Source: Desulfotruncus arcticus DSM 17038 (GTDB lineage: Bacteria; Bacillota; Desulfotomaculia; Desulfotomaculales; Desulfallaceae). Taken from it: a DNA stretch of 64,000 bases. The position numbers and the translations under genes were made by a program. The stretch lies in the NCBI RefSeq assembly GCF_900113335.1, contig NZ_FOOX01000005.1, positions 186,001-250,000 of the forward strand, written 5' to 3'. The number at the start of each line of letters is the position of its first letter. Positions within the stretch are counted from its first letter, which is position 1. Shown here piece by piece: positions 54,029 through 62,930 of the stretch. Below the pieces are notes generated by a model. That model did not search any database. It was not told the origin of the DNA and worked only from the letters and a program-made list of their open reading frames with translations.

Positions 54029-55927
54029 CTACCTATTCAGCAGGCTACCCACATACTTTAGCAGTTCATTGGCACAAATACTGCAGTAACCGTATTCGTC
54101 AATTAGTTTGGCACTAACTTCGTTAATACGTTTAAGTTGCTCGGCATCTGGAGTTTTAGTTGAAGTAGTAATTTTAACCACATCTTTTAAATCTGCAAAC
54201 AGCTTTTTCTCCACCGCTTCCCGCAGCCGCTCATGGGACCTGTAATCAAAGCGTTTATTTTTTCTGGCATAGGATGAAAGCCTGATTAAAATTTCCTCAC
54301 GGAAGGTTTTTTTGGCGCTTTCAGTCACCCCTATTTGCTCTTCAATGGAACGCATTAGTTTCTCGTCCGGATCCATTTCCTCATCTGTAATCGGATCTTT
54401 AATTTTAACGCCGTTGCAGTAAGCTTCAACGTTATCCAAATAGTTGTCGAACAATATTCGCGCAGATTCCTCGTAAGAGTAAACAAACGCTTTCTGCACT
54501 TCTTTCTTGGCTAACTCATCGTACTCTTTCCTGGCAACTGAAATAAAGTTAAGCAGACGCTCCCGCTCTTCCTTGGTGATTGATGGGTGCTGTTCAAGCC
54601 CGTCTTTAATTCCCCGCAGCACGTCAAGCGGGTTAATGCACCTGGTTGATGTCCTGATTAACGAGGAGCTTAAACGGTTGATTACATAACGGGGGTCAAC
54701 ACCGCTCATGCCCTCGTCAAGATGCTCAGCCTGCAGTTCTGAAAGATCTTTTTGTTTAAACCCTTCCACATCTTCACCATCGTATAATTTCATCTTTTTA
54801 ACCACGTCCATGCCCTGCTTCTTACTATCCTTCAACCGGCTTAATACCGAAAAGATACTGGCCACCTTTAAGGCATGGGGCGCAATGTGAACATCTTTAA
54901 GATCGCTTTGTTTGATTAACTTATCATAAATTTTTATTTCCTCACTTACTTTTAAGTTGTAGGGAATTTTCATCACAATAATCCTGGACTGTAAAGCTTC
55001 ATTTTTCTTGTTGCTGATAAAAGCTTTATACTCATTTTCGTTTGTATGAGCCACAATCATTTCATCGGCATAAATCAGAGCAAAGCGGCCAGCTTTAAAG
55101 TTACCTTCCTGTGATAGACTGAGCAGGTTCCATAAGAATTTTTCATCACATTTCAACATTTCCTGGAATTCCATAACTCCCCGGTTGGAAATGTTTAATT
55201 CACCGTCAAATCTATACGCCCGCGGATCTGATTCTGAGCCGAATTCCGCAATTGTGCTGAAATCTATACTGCCGGTTAAGTCGGCGATATCCTGGGACTT
55301 GGGATCGGAGGGCGTAAAAGTTCCAATCCCAACCCTTTTATCTTCGGAAAGGATAACCCTTTCTACCTGGACATTTTCTATATTTCCTCCATACTCCTGT
55401 TCCAGCATCATCCTGCAAGACGGGCATAACTCTCCTTCTATGTGCACCCCGTATTCAGCTTCAAACTCACTTCTCAATTCTCTTGGTATCAAATGCAAAG
55501 GCTCCTCATGCATAGGGCAGTGTTTAATGCCGTAAACGGCGCCCTGCATGGTCTTGCTGTACTGTTCCAAACCTTTTTTAAGCATTGCCACCAGTGTTGA
55601 TTTTCCTCCGCTGACAGGCCCCATCAACAGCAGTATGCGCTTGCGCACATCCAGTCTCCGGGCAGCCGGATGAAAATATTCTTCTACAAGTGTTTCTAAA
55701 GTTTTATCCAAGCCAAATAGTTCATGACTAAAAAACTTATATCTTTTTCCTCCGCTCTCCAGGGTTTCCACTCCTGCGTCTTTGACCATGTTATAAATCC
55801 TAGCATGAGCCAATTGGGTTACCCAGGGCCTCTCTTTGACAATTTGCAGGTAATCTATAAATGTACCTTCCCATGCTTGTTGTTTCTCAAGAGAGCGGAA
55901 TTCTTCCAACCGCTTTACGAAATCCAC
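54029..55927 (-). CDS. prkA: PrkA AAA-type serine kinase/ATPase
   Basis: PrkA is a large AAA-fold ATPase, historically called a serine protein kinase, in the prkA-yhbH-spoVR group. The 632 aa have Walker [21 protein letters not shown] (about 103-110), [21 protein letters not shown] (Walker B region), [17 protein letters not shown] and the C-terminal PrkA domain with [34 protein letters not shown] 55925-55927 has GGGGAG about nine bases upstream. The order prkA, yhbH, spoVR with 11-18 bp gaps indicates one operon. No sigma-E or sigma-K promoter was clear in the preceding 250 bp. Confidence 0.93.
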   Translation of the reverse strand: MDFVKRLEEFRSLEKQQAWEGTFIDYLQIVKERPWVTQLAHARIYNMVKDAGVETLESGGKRYKFFSHELFGLDKTLETLVEEYFHPAARRLDVRKRILLLMGPVSGGKSTLVAMLKKGLEQYSKTMQGAVYGIKHCPMHEEPLHLIPRELRSEFEAEYGVHIEGELCPSCRMMLEQEYGGNIENVQVERVILSEDKRVGIGTFTPSDPKSQDIADLTGSIDFSTIAEFGSESDPRAYRFDGELNISNRGVMEFQEMLKCDEKFLWNLLSLSQEGNFKAGRFALIYADEMIVAHTNENEYKAFISNKKNEALQSRIIVMKIPYNLKVSEEIKIYDKLIKQSDLKDVHIAPHALKVASIFSVLSRLKDSKKQGMDVVKKMKLYDGEDVEGFKQKDLSELQAEHLDEGMSGVDPRYVINRLSSSLIRTSTRCINPLDVLRGIKDGLEQHPSITKEERERLLNFISVARKEYDELAKKEVQKAFVYSYEESARILFDNYLDNVEAYCNGVKIKDPITDEEMDPDEKLMRSIEEQIGVTESAKKTFREEILIRLSSYARKNKRFDYRSHERLREAVEKKLFADLKDVVKITTSTKTPDAEQLKRINEVSAKLIDEYGYCSICANELLKYVGSLLNR

Positions 55928-56130
55928 CTTTTCACACTCCCCTATTGACGTTTATTTTTTACCTCTGCAGCCCGCCTAGAAGTAATAGTATATTTATATG
56001 CAAAGATGTAAAAATAAGTATCTTACCAAACCTGACGGAAATACGCCTATCGCATAAAACCGACAGAATAATCAAGAAAAATGGATAATAAACAAGGAAA
56101 ATAATTTTTAATTAATCCTAAAAAAATTAA

Positions 56131-56153
56131 AAACGCCGCTTTAAGCGACGTTT
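56131..56153 (-). terminator. Terminator after the 39-codon gene
   Basis: On the minus strand AAACGTCGCT and AGCGGCGTTT (one mismatch) form a hairpin followed by TTAATTTTTTT. It separates the small gene from prkA. Confidence 0.8.
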
Positions 56154-56179
56154 CAGATGTCCCAATGGTTGTTATTTAT

Positions 56180-56299
56180 TTAATGCAATTTAACCACGAT
56201 AAAGTTCTTTTCGGGCTCCCATAGCTCAGCTAACCCTTTTTCGTTAACCAGTTTATAAATAACCTCATTACCTTCAACCCATGATACCAGGTAGGTCAC
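56180..56299 (-). CDS. Unknown 39-residue protein with its own transcription unit
   Basis: Too short for standard gene calls. GTG 56297-56299, with GGGAGGTGA six to seven bases upstream, opens MTYLVSWVEGNEVIYKLVNE, then KGLAELWEPEKNFIVVKLH and a stop. The frame is bounded by a good terminator 27 bp after the stop. I do not recognise a family; it is amphipathic, without a signal peptide, and acidic to neutral. It lies alone between gatD and prkA. Translation is suggested by the strong Shine-Dalgarno sequence and by sensible residue use but cannot be proved here. Confidence 0.65.
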   Translation of the reverse strand: MTYLVSWVEGNEVIYKLVNEKGLAELWEPEKNFIVVKLH

Positions 56300-56305
56300 T
56301 AAAAT

Positions 56306-56369
56306 CACCTCCCGGGCGCAGTACATTGTATACAAAATCTTTACCAAAGCTTAACAAAAAACGCCCGGG
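56306..56369 (-). promoter_or_regulatory. Inverted repeat overlapping the ribosome-binding site of the 39-codon gene
   Basis: CGCCCGGG (56362-56369) can pair with CCCGGGCG (56311-56318), which overlaps the start of the GGGAGGTGA Shine-Dalgarno sequence. The 43 bases between contain the palindrome TTGTATACAA (56326-56335), which could be an operator or part of a -10 region. If the transcript begins upstream, pairing would hide the ribosome-binding site. Confidence 0.4.
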
Positions 56370-56385
56370 TCTGCAAGTATTTTTT

Positions 56386-57111
56386 TTATCCCAGCAACCT
56401 TTTTACCATTGCTTCATTAGCTCTCTCTTCAAAGTAATCGTCAAGCTCCGTCAGTTCCCCATCATACCCCTTACGTTCAAGGGCCAGCGTAATCAAATAA
56501 TCCGTTAGCGCCGGATTTTTTGGCAGTAATGGGCCATGCAGGTAAGAACAAAATACATTATTGTGGCGCGCCCCTTCCGTGCCGTCAATGCCATTGTTAC
56601 CGTTGCCGCTAACCACTTTGCCCAATGGCATTGTTTGGTTAATGAAGGTTTTGCCGCCGTGGTTTTCAAACCCCACCAGCATCGTTTTTTTACCTGCCAG
56701 TTCCGCTTCAACGGCAACGTTGCCTATTAGACGGGCAGCTCCTGCAACTGTATATATATCCAGCAGCCCCAGGCCTGGTATCTCTTTGCCTTCAGGTGTG
56801 CGGTAGTATTTCCCCAGCAGTTGATAGCCCCCGCAAATGGCCAGCACCACCAGCTTATTTTCTATTGCCTGATTAAGGTTCTCCACACGCTTACTCATAT
56901 CAGCGGCAATAAGGTTTTGTTCCCGGTCAGATCCTCCACCGATAAACAAAAAATCCATGTCTGCAAAATTAACCGGGTCGCCCAGATTTATCTCCGTCAC
57001 TTCAACCCGCCACCCGCGCCACCGGCAGCGCTGCACAAAAGCCAACACATTTCCCCGGTCTCCGTAAAGATTTAACAGGTCAGGATACAGATGACATACC
57101 TTGATCTTCAC
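56386..57111 (-). CDS. gatD: Lipid II isoglutaminyl synthase, glutaminase subunit GatD
   Basis: GatD supplies ammonia from glutamine to MurT, which amidates the D-Glu of lipid II. The 241 aa form a class I amidotransferase with the nucleophile Cys93 in LAICGGYQLLG and the His192 in CSYLHGPLLPKNP; LYPDLLNLYGDRGNVLAFVQR is the typical GatD opening. GTG 57109-57111 overlaps the murT 3' end by 32 bases, so translation is coupled. It could be mistaken for CobQ/CobB-like glutaminases, but the murT neighbour settles it. Confidence 0.93.
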   Translation of the reverse strand: MKIKVCHLYPDLLNLYGDRGNVLAFVQRCRWRGWRVEVTEINLGDPVNFADMDFLFIGGGSDREQNLIAADMSKRVENLNQAIENKLVVLAICGGYQLLGKYYRTPEGKEIPGLGLLDIYTVAGAARLIGNVAVEAELAGKKTMLVGFENHGGKTFINQTMPLGKVVSGNGNNGIDGTEGARHNNVFCSYLHGPLLPKNPALTDYLITLALERKGYDGELTELDDYFEERANEAMVKRLLG

Positions 57112-58492
57112 TAAATTTCACCCTCTCGGACATTCCGCTCAAGATCTTTTCCACCGGCCACACAGCCGTATATGTAGCCAGCATACTGATTACCGGACAT
57201 TCCCCGCTTAAAGCTGTCTGAATGGCCTGGTTATAGTCTTTTTCAATGCTAATTCGAGCAACAGAAGCACCGGCGTATTTTAGCCGCACCGCCATGTCTT
57301 CCGCCCTTTGACCGGTACAGATAAAACGCCTGAACCTTTCCTGCTGTTCCATCAGTATTTCAAAATCAACGTCCCACAACCAGGATATATCCCTGCCGTC
57401 AGCATCGTTATCGTTAATTGCAATCAACAGGTCCTGTTCTTCATCCCCTTCGAGCAATCCGGCCAGGGCCTGGTTAAATCCCGTAGGGTTTTTCACCAGA
57501 GCTAAAACTGCTTTTTTATCCTTGTATTTAAAGGTTTCCATCCGTCCTGTCGCCGGTGAATATTGATTTAAACTGGCTATTATTATATCAGGCTTTAACC
57601 CGAGCATTGTGGAAGCTGTAAAAGCAGCCAGCCCGTTATACAGATTATAAAGCCCCTGAACAGGCAACTCCAGCCTCCACTTGGAGCTTCCGCTCCTTAC
57701 GGCCGCGCCCACTGTCCCGGCCTGGTAATGCTGTACAGCAGTTGCCTCAATATCGGGCACCGGGCGGGCAAAGCCGCACTTAAGACATTTATAATCGCCA
57801 AGCTGGCTGTAAATATAAATAGCATAAACAAGAGCCTCACCGCAAAAAGGGCAGAACTTGGCTTCCCTGCTGTAAGATACTCTGCCGGATATTTCCGCAG
57901 TCGGCCTTATCCCGTAATATGTGGTTTTGTAGCCGGTCTCCGCCGCTATTCTGGCCACCAGGGGATCATCTGAATTAAGTACCAGCTGTGTGCCAGCCGA
58001 AAGCTTTTTAAGTGCTTCTACCACCTTGGATATTGTGGTATCAAGCTCTCCGTACCTGTCCAGCTGATCCCGGAAAAAATTTGTAATTATCACTATCCGG
58101 GGCTGAATCCATTTTGTTACCACAGGGAAAGCAGCCTCGTCCACTTCCAGGACAGCATAATCACAATTGACCCTGCCGGTGACAGAACTGAATTTGATAA
58201 AAGAGGTAACAACCCCGGTTAAAAGGTTTGCCCCTTCCCGGTTGTTTACAATTTTATGTCCGGCGTGTTCAAGGGCACCGGCCAGCATATTGCTGGTAGT
58301 GGTCTTGCCGTTGGTGCCGGTGATCATAATTGCCCCACGACCGGTTTGGCTTTTGTAGTGCTGCAAAATATCCGGATATACACGTAAAGCCAGCATTCCG
58401 GGCAGTGAAGACCCACGACCTTTCCCGGTAATCTTGCTCATGAACATGGCGATTTTAGCCAACCATATTGCTGTTAAAAAACGAAAGATCAT
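57080..58492 (-). CDS. murT: Lipid II isoglutaminyl synthase, Mur ligase-like subunit MurT
   Basis: MurT is a Mur-ligase-fold enzyme which, with GatD, converts lipid II Glu to iso-Gln. The 470 aa begin with a hydrophobic N-terminus, then the P-loop AIMITGTNGKTTTSNMLAG (about 55-72), the MurT-specific zinc ribbon FCPFCGEALVYAIYIYSQLGDYKCLKCGF, AFTASTMLGLKPDII and the C-terminal DUF1727 domain with VKNPTGFNQAL and NDNDADGRDISWLWDVDFE. Amidation supports cross-linking and resistance to host lysozyme-like enzymes in other Firmicutes. It heads a short operon with gatD. Confidence 0.94.
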   Translation of the reverse strand: MIFRFLTAIWLAKIAMFMSKITGKGRGSSLPGMLALRVYPDILQHYKSQTGRGAIMITGTNGKTTTSNMLAGALEHAGHKIVNNREGANLLTGVVTSFIKFSSVTGRVNCDYAVLEVDEAAFPVVTKWIQPRIVIITNFFRDQLDRYGELDTTISKVVEALKKLSAGTQLVLNSDDPLVARIAAETGYKTTYYGIRPTAEISGRVSYSREAKFCPFCGEALVYAIYIYSQLGDYKCLKCGFARPVPDIEATAVQHYQAGTVGAAVRSGSSKWRLELPVQGLYNLYNGLAAFTASTMLGLKPDIIIASLNQYSPATGRMETFKYKDKKAVLALVKNPTGFNQALAGLLEGDEEQDLLIAINDNDADGRDISWLWDVDFEILMEQQERFRRFICTGQRAEDMAVRLKYAGASVARISIEKDYNQAIQTALSGECPVISMLATYTAVWPVEKILSGMSERVKFSEDQGMSSVS

Positions 58493-58504
58493 TTTTACCT
58501 CGCT

Positions 58505-59452
58505 TTATGCACGGTAGTAACTTACACCTTTTTCCTTCGAAAAACTGATTCTCCCCTGTTCAACCAGGAAATCGAGGTGCGCCTGTATTTCAGACAAACC
58601 CAGGAAAATATCCCACCCGTGAAGGTTTGGATAAACTTCCTTGCTTAATGCATAAGCATTTAGTTCTCTCCCATTTAACTTATTTAGGATGGTGTTAAAC
58701 TGCGATTCGTGGTGACGTCTGGCTACGTTTACAGCTCCCCTGTAATCATTAAACACCCCGCCGTGCCCCGGGCAAACCATTCCTATATTGAATCGATCAA
58801 CTTTATCCAGGCCGTTTAAATATTGTTTCAAAGTCGGTAGACGCTGACCCGGTTTTTCAGGATCTGGCTCAATTACCGGATTGGGAGTGATATGTGGCAG
58901 TAAAAAATCCCCGGAAAAAAACGTTTTCTGCTCCGGGTCATACAGACATGTATGTCCGGGGCTGTGTCCGGGAAGGTGAAGGACCTGCAGTTCGCCGTCA
59001 GCAAATTTAATGTTATCATCATCTTTCAGTTCTTCAACCCGGCAATTATCTACGTTCGGGCGGGGCAGTTTATCCCTTTCACCATACATTTCAGCCATAA
59101 CGGTTTGGGGGACTCCGGCCTCTATTACATAGGGCAGTCTTTCCTTTATTAAATCAGTAGTTTTGTCCATCCTTTTTAATTCCCAGGGATGCATAAGTAC
59201 AGTTGCCCCTGATTTATGGGCTATATCCGACGCCAGGCCGCTATGGTCCGGATGGGCATGCGTTATGACAATCCTCTTGATATCCTTGACATTGCTACCA
59301 AGAGATGTAAGCATCCCCTCCAGTACTTTTGCCGCCTTGGCATTATTGGGGCCGGCATCTATCAGCGTCAGCGGATCGCTCTTGATTAAATAAACATTTA
59401 CCGGGCCAACAGCATATGGAGTTGGTACAATAATCTGAAACACAGAAAGCAA
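58505..59452 (-). CDS. MBL-fold metallohydrolase (glyoxalase II-like)
   Basis: A 315-aa metallo-beta-lactamase-fold hydrolase with the metal motif VITHAHPDHSGLA (His65, His67, Asp69, His70), LPGHSPGHTCLYD (third His), FSGDFLLPH (bridging Asp) and VCPGHGG. After the catalytic domain, about 70 residues (VNVARRHHESQFNTIL ...) form a winged-helix-like tail seen in LACTB2-like members. TTG 59450-59452 with AGGAG nine bases upstream. Substrate unknown: thioester, RNA or other. It lies 12 bp upstream of murT on the same strand. Confidence 0.87.
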   Translation of the reverse strand: MLSVFQIIVPTPYAVGPVNVYLIKSDPLTLIDAGPNNAKAAKVLEGMLTSLGSNVKDIKRIVITHAHPDHSGLASDIAHKSGATVLMHPWELKRMDKTTDLIKERLPYVIEAGVPQTVMAEMYGERDKLPRPNVDNCRVEELKDDDNIKFADGELQVLHLPGHSPGHTCLYDPEQKTFFSGDFLLPHITPNPVIEPDPEKPGQRLPTLKQYLNGLDKVDRFNIGMVCPGHGGVFNDYRGAVNVARRHHESQFNTILNKLNGRELNAYALSKEVYPNLHGWDIFLGLSEIQAHLDFLVEQGRISFSKEKGVSYYRA

Positions 59453-59548
59453 TTACAACATCTCCTACCTGCTAAATTAGCAATCATAGACCACTCTTGT
59501 ACGAAGTGGCAAACATAAAGCGGCATACAGCCGCTCTAATTATATTCC

Positions 59549-59764
59549 TCATCCACCGCCATTGTAGCCGGTTGAAATTAGTTTTCCGTCCCGCACAATG
59601 ACCGGTACTTTAGTGGCGCCATACTTTTCCCTGACCAATAACTTTGCCGCAACATCCTCACTGGTATTGATTTCTTTAAAACTAATCCCCTTGGCCCTAT
59701 AATCTGCTAATGCTTTTTGACAATAAGGGCATCCGGTTTTAGTATAAATAATTGTTTCACTCAA
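59549..59764 (-). CDS. Glutaredoxin-like thioredoxin-fold protein
   Basis: A 71-aa redox protein with the active-site CPYC in ETIIYTKTGCPYCQKALADY and the cis-Pro region TKVPVIVRDGKLIS. The C-terminal GYNGGG is unusual and lacks the usual final helix, so the domain is short. TTG 59762-59764 is eight bases after GGGGG; ATG 59768-59770 is only two bases after it, so the TTG is preferred. It is likely co-transcribed with the DUF4198-like gene upstream (23 bp). Confidence 0.87.
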   Translation of the reverse strand: MSETIIYTKTGCPYCQKALADYRAKGISFKEINTSEDVAAKLLVREKYGATKVPVIVRDGKLISTGYNGGG

Positions 59765-59787
59765 TGCCATTTCCCCCAAGTAAAAAT

Positions 59788-60435
59788 TTACCTTACACCG
59801 GAAATCACCAGTGTGGCAATATTAGCCGTATCACTTTCTGTTTTAGAAACCTGAAACAGCCAATGGCCGCGAGCGTCAAAAGTAAACCTGGCTTTTCCCT
59901 GCTCATCGGTAATAAAACGATGCAAAAATCCCTCACCTTCGTACAGGTGATGGGTAGCCTGTACCTGCACTCCCGGCACTGGTTTGCCGTACAGCATTAC
60001 AGTTAACTCAATTTCATCTCCCTGATGAAAATCGTGGTATTCCCCCGGTACTATTTCCAATCCCCGATTTATTGCCCGTCCCGTGCCATGGACATGATGG
60101 CCAACGGGTACTTGCAACTGAGCCCACCGGCAGGTGCGCACCTGTTCGGAATTCATATCGCAATTCTCCGCCTGCACATTATAAATTCCTTCCGGGCCGC
60201 TTTCTGCCACCAGTCTGAAATACATATTTTCATTTTCCTGGATAATTTTAGCGGCACTCTCCCGCCCTGCTGGATCAATAACAATAGCCTTTAGATTTTT
60301 GGGCCCGCCCGCTTGCATGCTCTTCATTGCGTGGCCCCAGGCTAGCTTTACCTCAATTGAATCACCGTGATGAAAATGAAGATGTATTGGCTCAAGCCAA
60401 ATTGAAAGTTCACCTGACAGCATATTGGAATTCAC
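59788..60435 (-). CDS. DUF4198-like/Ig-like metal-associated protein of unknown function
   Basis: A 215-aa protein of two beta-rich repeats: residues about 14-100 (IWLEPIHLHFHHGDSIEVKLAWGHAMKS) and 115-215 (VPVGHHVHGTGRAINRGLEI... GDEIELTVMLYGKPVPGVQVQATHHLY). Each contains a His-rich turn and the 'GxPVPGVQVQ' pattern of DUF4198/NikM-type domains linked to nickel/cobalt uptake. Unlike those, no signal peptide is present, so it seems cytosolic as called. GTG 60433-60435 with GAGGG upstream. The His clusters suggest metal binding; unproven. Confidence 0.65.
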   Translation of the reverse strand: MNSNMLSGELSIWLEPIHLHFHHGDSIEVKLAWGHAMKSMQAGGPKNLKAIVIDPAGRESAAKIIQENENMYFRLVAESGPEGIYNVQAENCDMNSEQVRTCRWAQLQVPVGHHVHGTGRAINRGLEIVPGEYHDFHQGDEIELTVMLYGKPVPGVQVQATHHLYEGEGFLHRFITDEQGKARFTFDARGHWLFQVSKTESDTANIATLVISGVR

Positions 60436-60508
60436 GATAACACCCTCTCGTAACTAAGTTATACAGATACAATACGGCACTATTATAATTATTCCTCCAT
60501 TGATATCC

Positions 60509-60695
60509 AATAAAGAAGACTTGGTTCAGGTGGGGTTTTGACCCCACCTGAACCTTAGTCGCACTTATTTCGAGTTTATCGCCGCTTAACTCCATTAGTT
60601 GGGGACATTCCTGTCCCCAGAGAAATACCCAAGCTTTAGCAGGTGTGTCCCCTTTCCATATGCGAGGCGGGAGTCTTAGCGGCGGTTAACGAGAT
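60509..60695. repeat. Structured dispersed repeat, family D, copy 3 (interrupted)
   Basis: Identical to copy 1 through hairpin 1 and the linker to CGCCGCTTAACTCC, then interrupted by about 71 bases containing a B element, and resuming AGGCGGGAGTCTTAGCGGCGG. The lower stem CGCCGCT/AGCGGCG is kept across the insertion. It sits in the 407-bp gap before rsgI, which otherwise has only a GC hairpin. Confidence 0.9.
60598..60655. repeat. Family B (GGGGACA) element nested in D3
   Basis: GGGGACA-TTCC-TGTCCCC hairpin (about 60601-60618) followed by GTGTGTCCCCTTTCC, the same end as copy 2 at 22127-22138. It replaces the loop and part of the upper stem of D3. Confidence 0.8.
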
Positions 60696-60757
60696 TAATA
60701 GGCGCAACTCTCTCCTGCCCAGTTTTTCCATTATACCAAAAGCATTATTCATTAAAA

Positions 60758-60790
60758 TACGCGCCCTAATTAGTTTCTTAAAGCGCGCGC
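60758..60790. other. GC-rich hairpin (family E, copy 2)
   Basis: ACGCGC (60759-60764) pairs with GCGCGC (60783-60788) around CCTAATTAGTTTCTTAAA, similar to the hairpin at 8856-8896. Too little evidence to name it. Confidence 0.4.
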
Positions 60791-60842
60791 TATTTCAATT
60801 ATCATAAAAGTAACAACAAAGACAAAAACCACCGAGTGTGGA

Positions 60843-62111
60843 TTAAATTTCACGGGTGTCGGAAGCTTTATTTTTCTTATTACTATTCTTGTTACTATTC
60901 TTATTTTTTTCATCACAATAATTATCTTTACTTCCTCTGCGATAATTATCGTTGGATTTGTATTTGGATTTGTCTTGGAATCTATCTTGGGATTTATCTT
61001 GGAATTTGTCTTGGGATTTTCCTTGAGTTGGATTTTTCATTTCTGCGTTTTTTGATTCTTTTTCTTTACCTGTGTCATTATTATTGTCCGGCCAAGAACC
61101 TTGTTTATCGGATCTAAGAAACACTTGTTTTCCCTGTTGTTTTGTTTCTGAATCCCTATTAAAAAGTGTTTGCCTTTGGCCCGGTAGAGCAGTCGTTTGG
61201 TTAACCTTGCTCCCCTTGCTCGTATCTTTTCCAGGTTTATCTGCATTGTTTTTTGGCAACTCATCGGTACTTTTATTGTTCCGCTGCTGAGAACTGTTTT
61301 TCATACCCTGCAGTTTGGCATAAGGTTGGTTACCTTTTCCTAAAACCGCACCGGGGTTGGCATTTTGAATACATTCCGCTGCATTAATATGCTTTGAAGT
61401 TTCTAATTCACGAATTTTTCTTTCTCGCAGTTCTTGATCATTTATTTTGATACCTTTTTTAGCAGCTTCCTGTTGAATAATGTATCGGCCGGGGGTAGTG
61501 CCTATCTTCTCCGCTTCTTTAAAGACCTTCGGCTCCGTTTCGCTAACAACTAATTCAGTTTCTAATCCACAAGCATTTATCGGCTGGCGCATCGTGTCAT
61601 AGATTTCATCAACATTAATACTGGCCTTACCTCCCCACGGTTGATTAGCCGGAGTAACCGTGGCCACAATCAGGTTATCCTTTTCGGGGCTCAGATACCG
61701 GCTTTGGATAGCCTGATCGATAATTTTTCTCAAACATTCTTCCAAAGGTTGTTTATTCAAGTTAATATTTTGAAGTAATAATTCGCCGTCTTGATTTAGA
61801 CCCTTGGCGCTTATAACTATGTCCTTTTTATCCACTCCAAGTTCAATACTCGGGTTAATATCAATGGCTACATATGCCGCTGCTACAGGCGTCAACATTT
61901 GAAAAACGAACCAGGCCAAGACAGCAACCAACAGTGACGCCACAGCCATTAGCGGTTTAAAACTTGCAAGAGACAAACTGCGCACAGTTACCTCCCGGCC
62001 AACGTCAGTCCCCTCCCGCGGCAAAGGGACTTTTAAAAACCTGCCGTCATTAGTTAAAACAATGCAGTGTTTTCCCTTAATTTCCATGACCATCCCACGA
62101 CCAGGCGCCAC
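60843..62111 (-). CDS. rsgI: RsgI-family anti-sigma-I factor with repetitive C-terminus
   Basis: A membrane anti-sigma factor for SigI. The 422 aa have the N-terminal cytosolic RsgI domain (GRGMVMEIKGKHCIVLTNDGRFLKVP), one TM segment (about 55-78), then a periplasmic/extracellular domain with AYVAIDINPSIELGVDKKD, PLEECLRKIIDQAIQSRYLSPEKDNLIVATVTPA. The C-terminal third is Lys/Asp/Asn/Gln-rich, with tetrapeptide repeats (KSQD KFQD KSQD RFQD) encoded by a 12-bp tandem repeat (about 60957-61026) and ends KNSNKNSNKKNK. GTG 62109-62111 with GGAGG eight bases upstream, overlapping the sigI stop. No carbohydrate-binding module. Confidence 0.92.
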   Translation of the reverse strand: MAPGRGMVMEIKGKHCIVLTNDGRFLKVPLPREGTDVGREVTVRSLSLASFKPLMAVASLLVAVLAWFVFQMLTPVAAAYVAIDINPSIELGVDKKDIVISAKGLNQDGELLLQNINLNKQPLEECLRKIIDQAIQSRYLSPEKDNLIVATVTPANQPWGGKASINVDEIYDTMRQPINACGLETELVVSETEPKVFKEAEKIGTTPGRYIIQQEAAKKGIKINDQELRERKIRELETSKHINAAECIQNANPGAVLGKGNQPYAKLQGMKNSSQQRNNKSTDELPKNNADKPGKDTSKGSKVNQTTALPGQRQTLFNRDSETKQQGKQVFLRSDKQGSWPDNNNDTGKEKESKNAEMKNPTQGKSQDKFQDKSQDRFQDKSKYKSNDNYRRGSKDNYCDEKNKNSNKNSNKKNKASDTREI

Positions 62112-62112
62112 T

Positions 62113-62835
62113 TCAATCACCTCCTTGCGCTTGTTTAATATAAGCTCTTAAATAGATAAACTCTTCGCGATAATACAACAAAGTTGAAACAGCCAATATA
62201 TATTTTCTTCCCCGTTCAAGAACTTTTCGACTGATTCCGGTTGCTGCCGATACTTCCTTTAACGGCAGCCTATTGCTCCTGAGTAATTCCGGGTATAGAT
62301 TGGTTTCAACAATAAATTGCGCTGCTGCAATTAATGTTTTTCTTGTATCTTTATGCCTCGGAGAGACGTTGACTAAATCTGTAAAAGAAATGCCCAGTTG
62401 ACTTAACCTGTTGCTATAAATTAGAATTTCTTCTTTTCTTTCCTGATCAACAATTTCTGAAACATACTGTTCCCAGGAAGCATTTAATTCCGCACTTTTA
62501 TCTAAAGCACCGGAGGTTTCTTGACTGGCAAGGTCAACTTTATTCCACCTGGATTCCCTGCGCAGGTAATCTGTAACCCTGCTTCTGATAACAAGGCGCG
62601 CAAATGCTGTAAAGGGCACTCCCTGGTCGGTTTTAAACCGGTCGATAGCCTCGTTAAAAGCTATTAATCCAACACTTAGTTCATCATCGGAAGCCCAACT
62701 TAAACTTCTACCGCATAAACGACCGGTCACCCCAACAATAAACGGCCTGGCTTCGTTAATTAATTTTTCCCTGGATGCCTCATCTCCATCTTTAATTGCC
62801 GCTATATGGGACTCAAACTCATCCCCTAGAAGCAC
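62113..62835 (-). CDS. sigI: RNA polymerase sigma factor SigI
   Basis: SigI is a sigma-70 family factor paired with RsgI; known roles include heat and wall stress and cellulosome control. The 240 aa start at GTG 62833-62835 (GGGGGAG nine bases upstream; a TTG at 62857-62859 is an alternative with no site) with VLLGDEFESHIAAIKDGDE. Region 2 is SWASDDELSVGLIAFNEAIDRF, PFTAFARLVIRSRVTDYLRRES, and region 4-like LPLKEVSAATGISRKVLERGRKYILAVSTLL. A TATAAT extended by TG (62889-62896 on the minus strand) lies 55 bp upstream. rsgI follows with overlapping signals. Confidence 0.93.
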   Translation of the reverse strand: MLLGDEFESHIAAIKDGDEASREKLINEARPFIVGVTGRLCGRSLSWASDDELSVGLIAFNEAIDRFKTDQGVPFTAFARLVIRSRVTDYLRRESRWNKVDLASQETSGALDKSAELNASWEQYVSEIVDQERKEEILIYSNRLSQLGISFTDLVNVSPRHKDTRKTLIAAAQFIVETNLYPELLRSNRLPLKEVSAATGISRKVLERGRKYILAVSTLLYYREEFIYLRAYIKQAQGGD

Positions 62836-62930
62836 AGCATCACACTCCCCCTGTATCAAGCACCGCCTTCCGTATTATAAATTTCTATATTATACAATAC
62901 GATGCTGACATCCTGTATTGAGGTACTTTT

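Noticed and set aside
60509..60695. D elements as CRISPR repeats.
   Set aside because: Copies are 122 bp or more, isolated, with no spacer array and no cas gene nearby.
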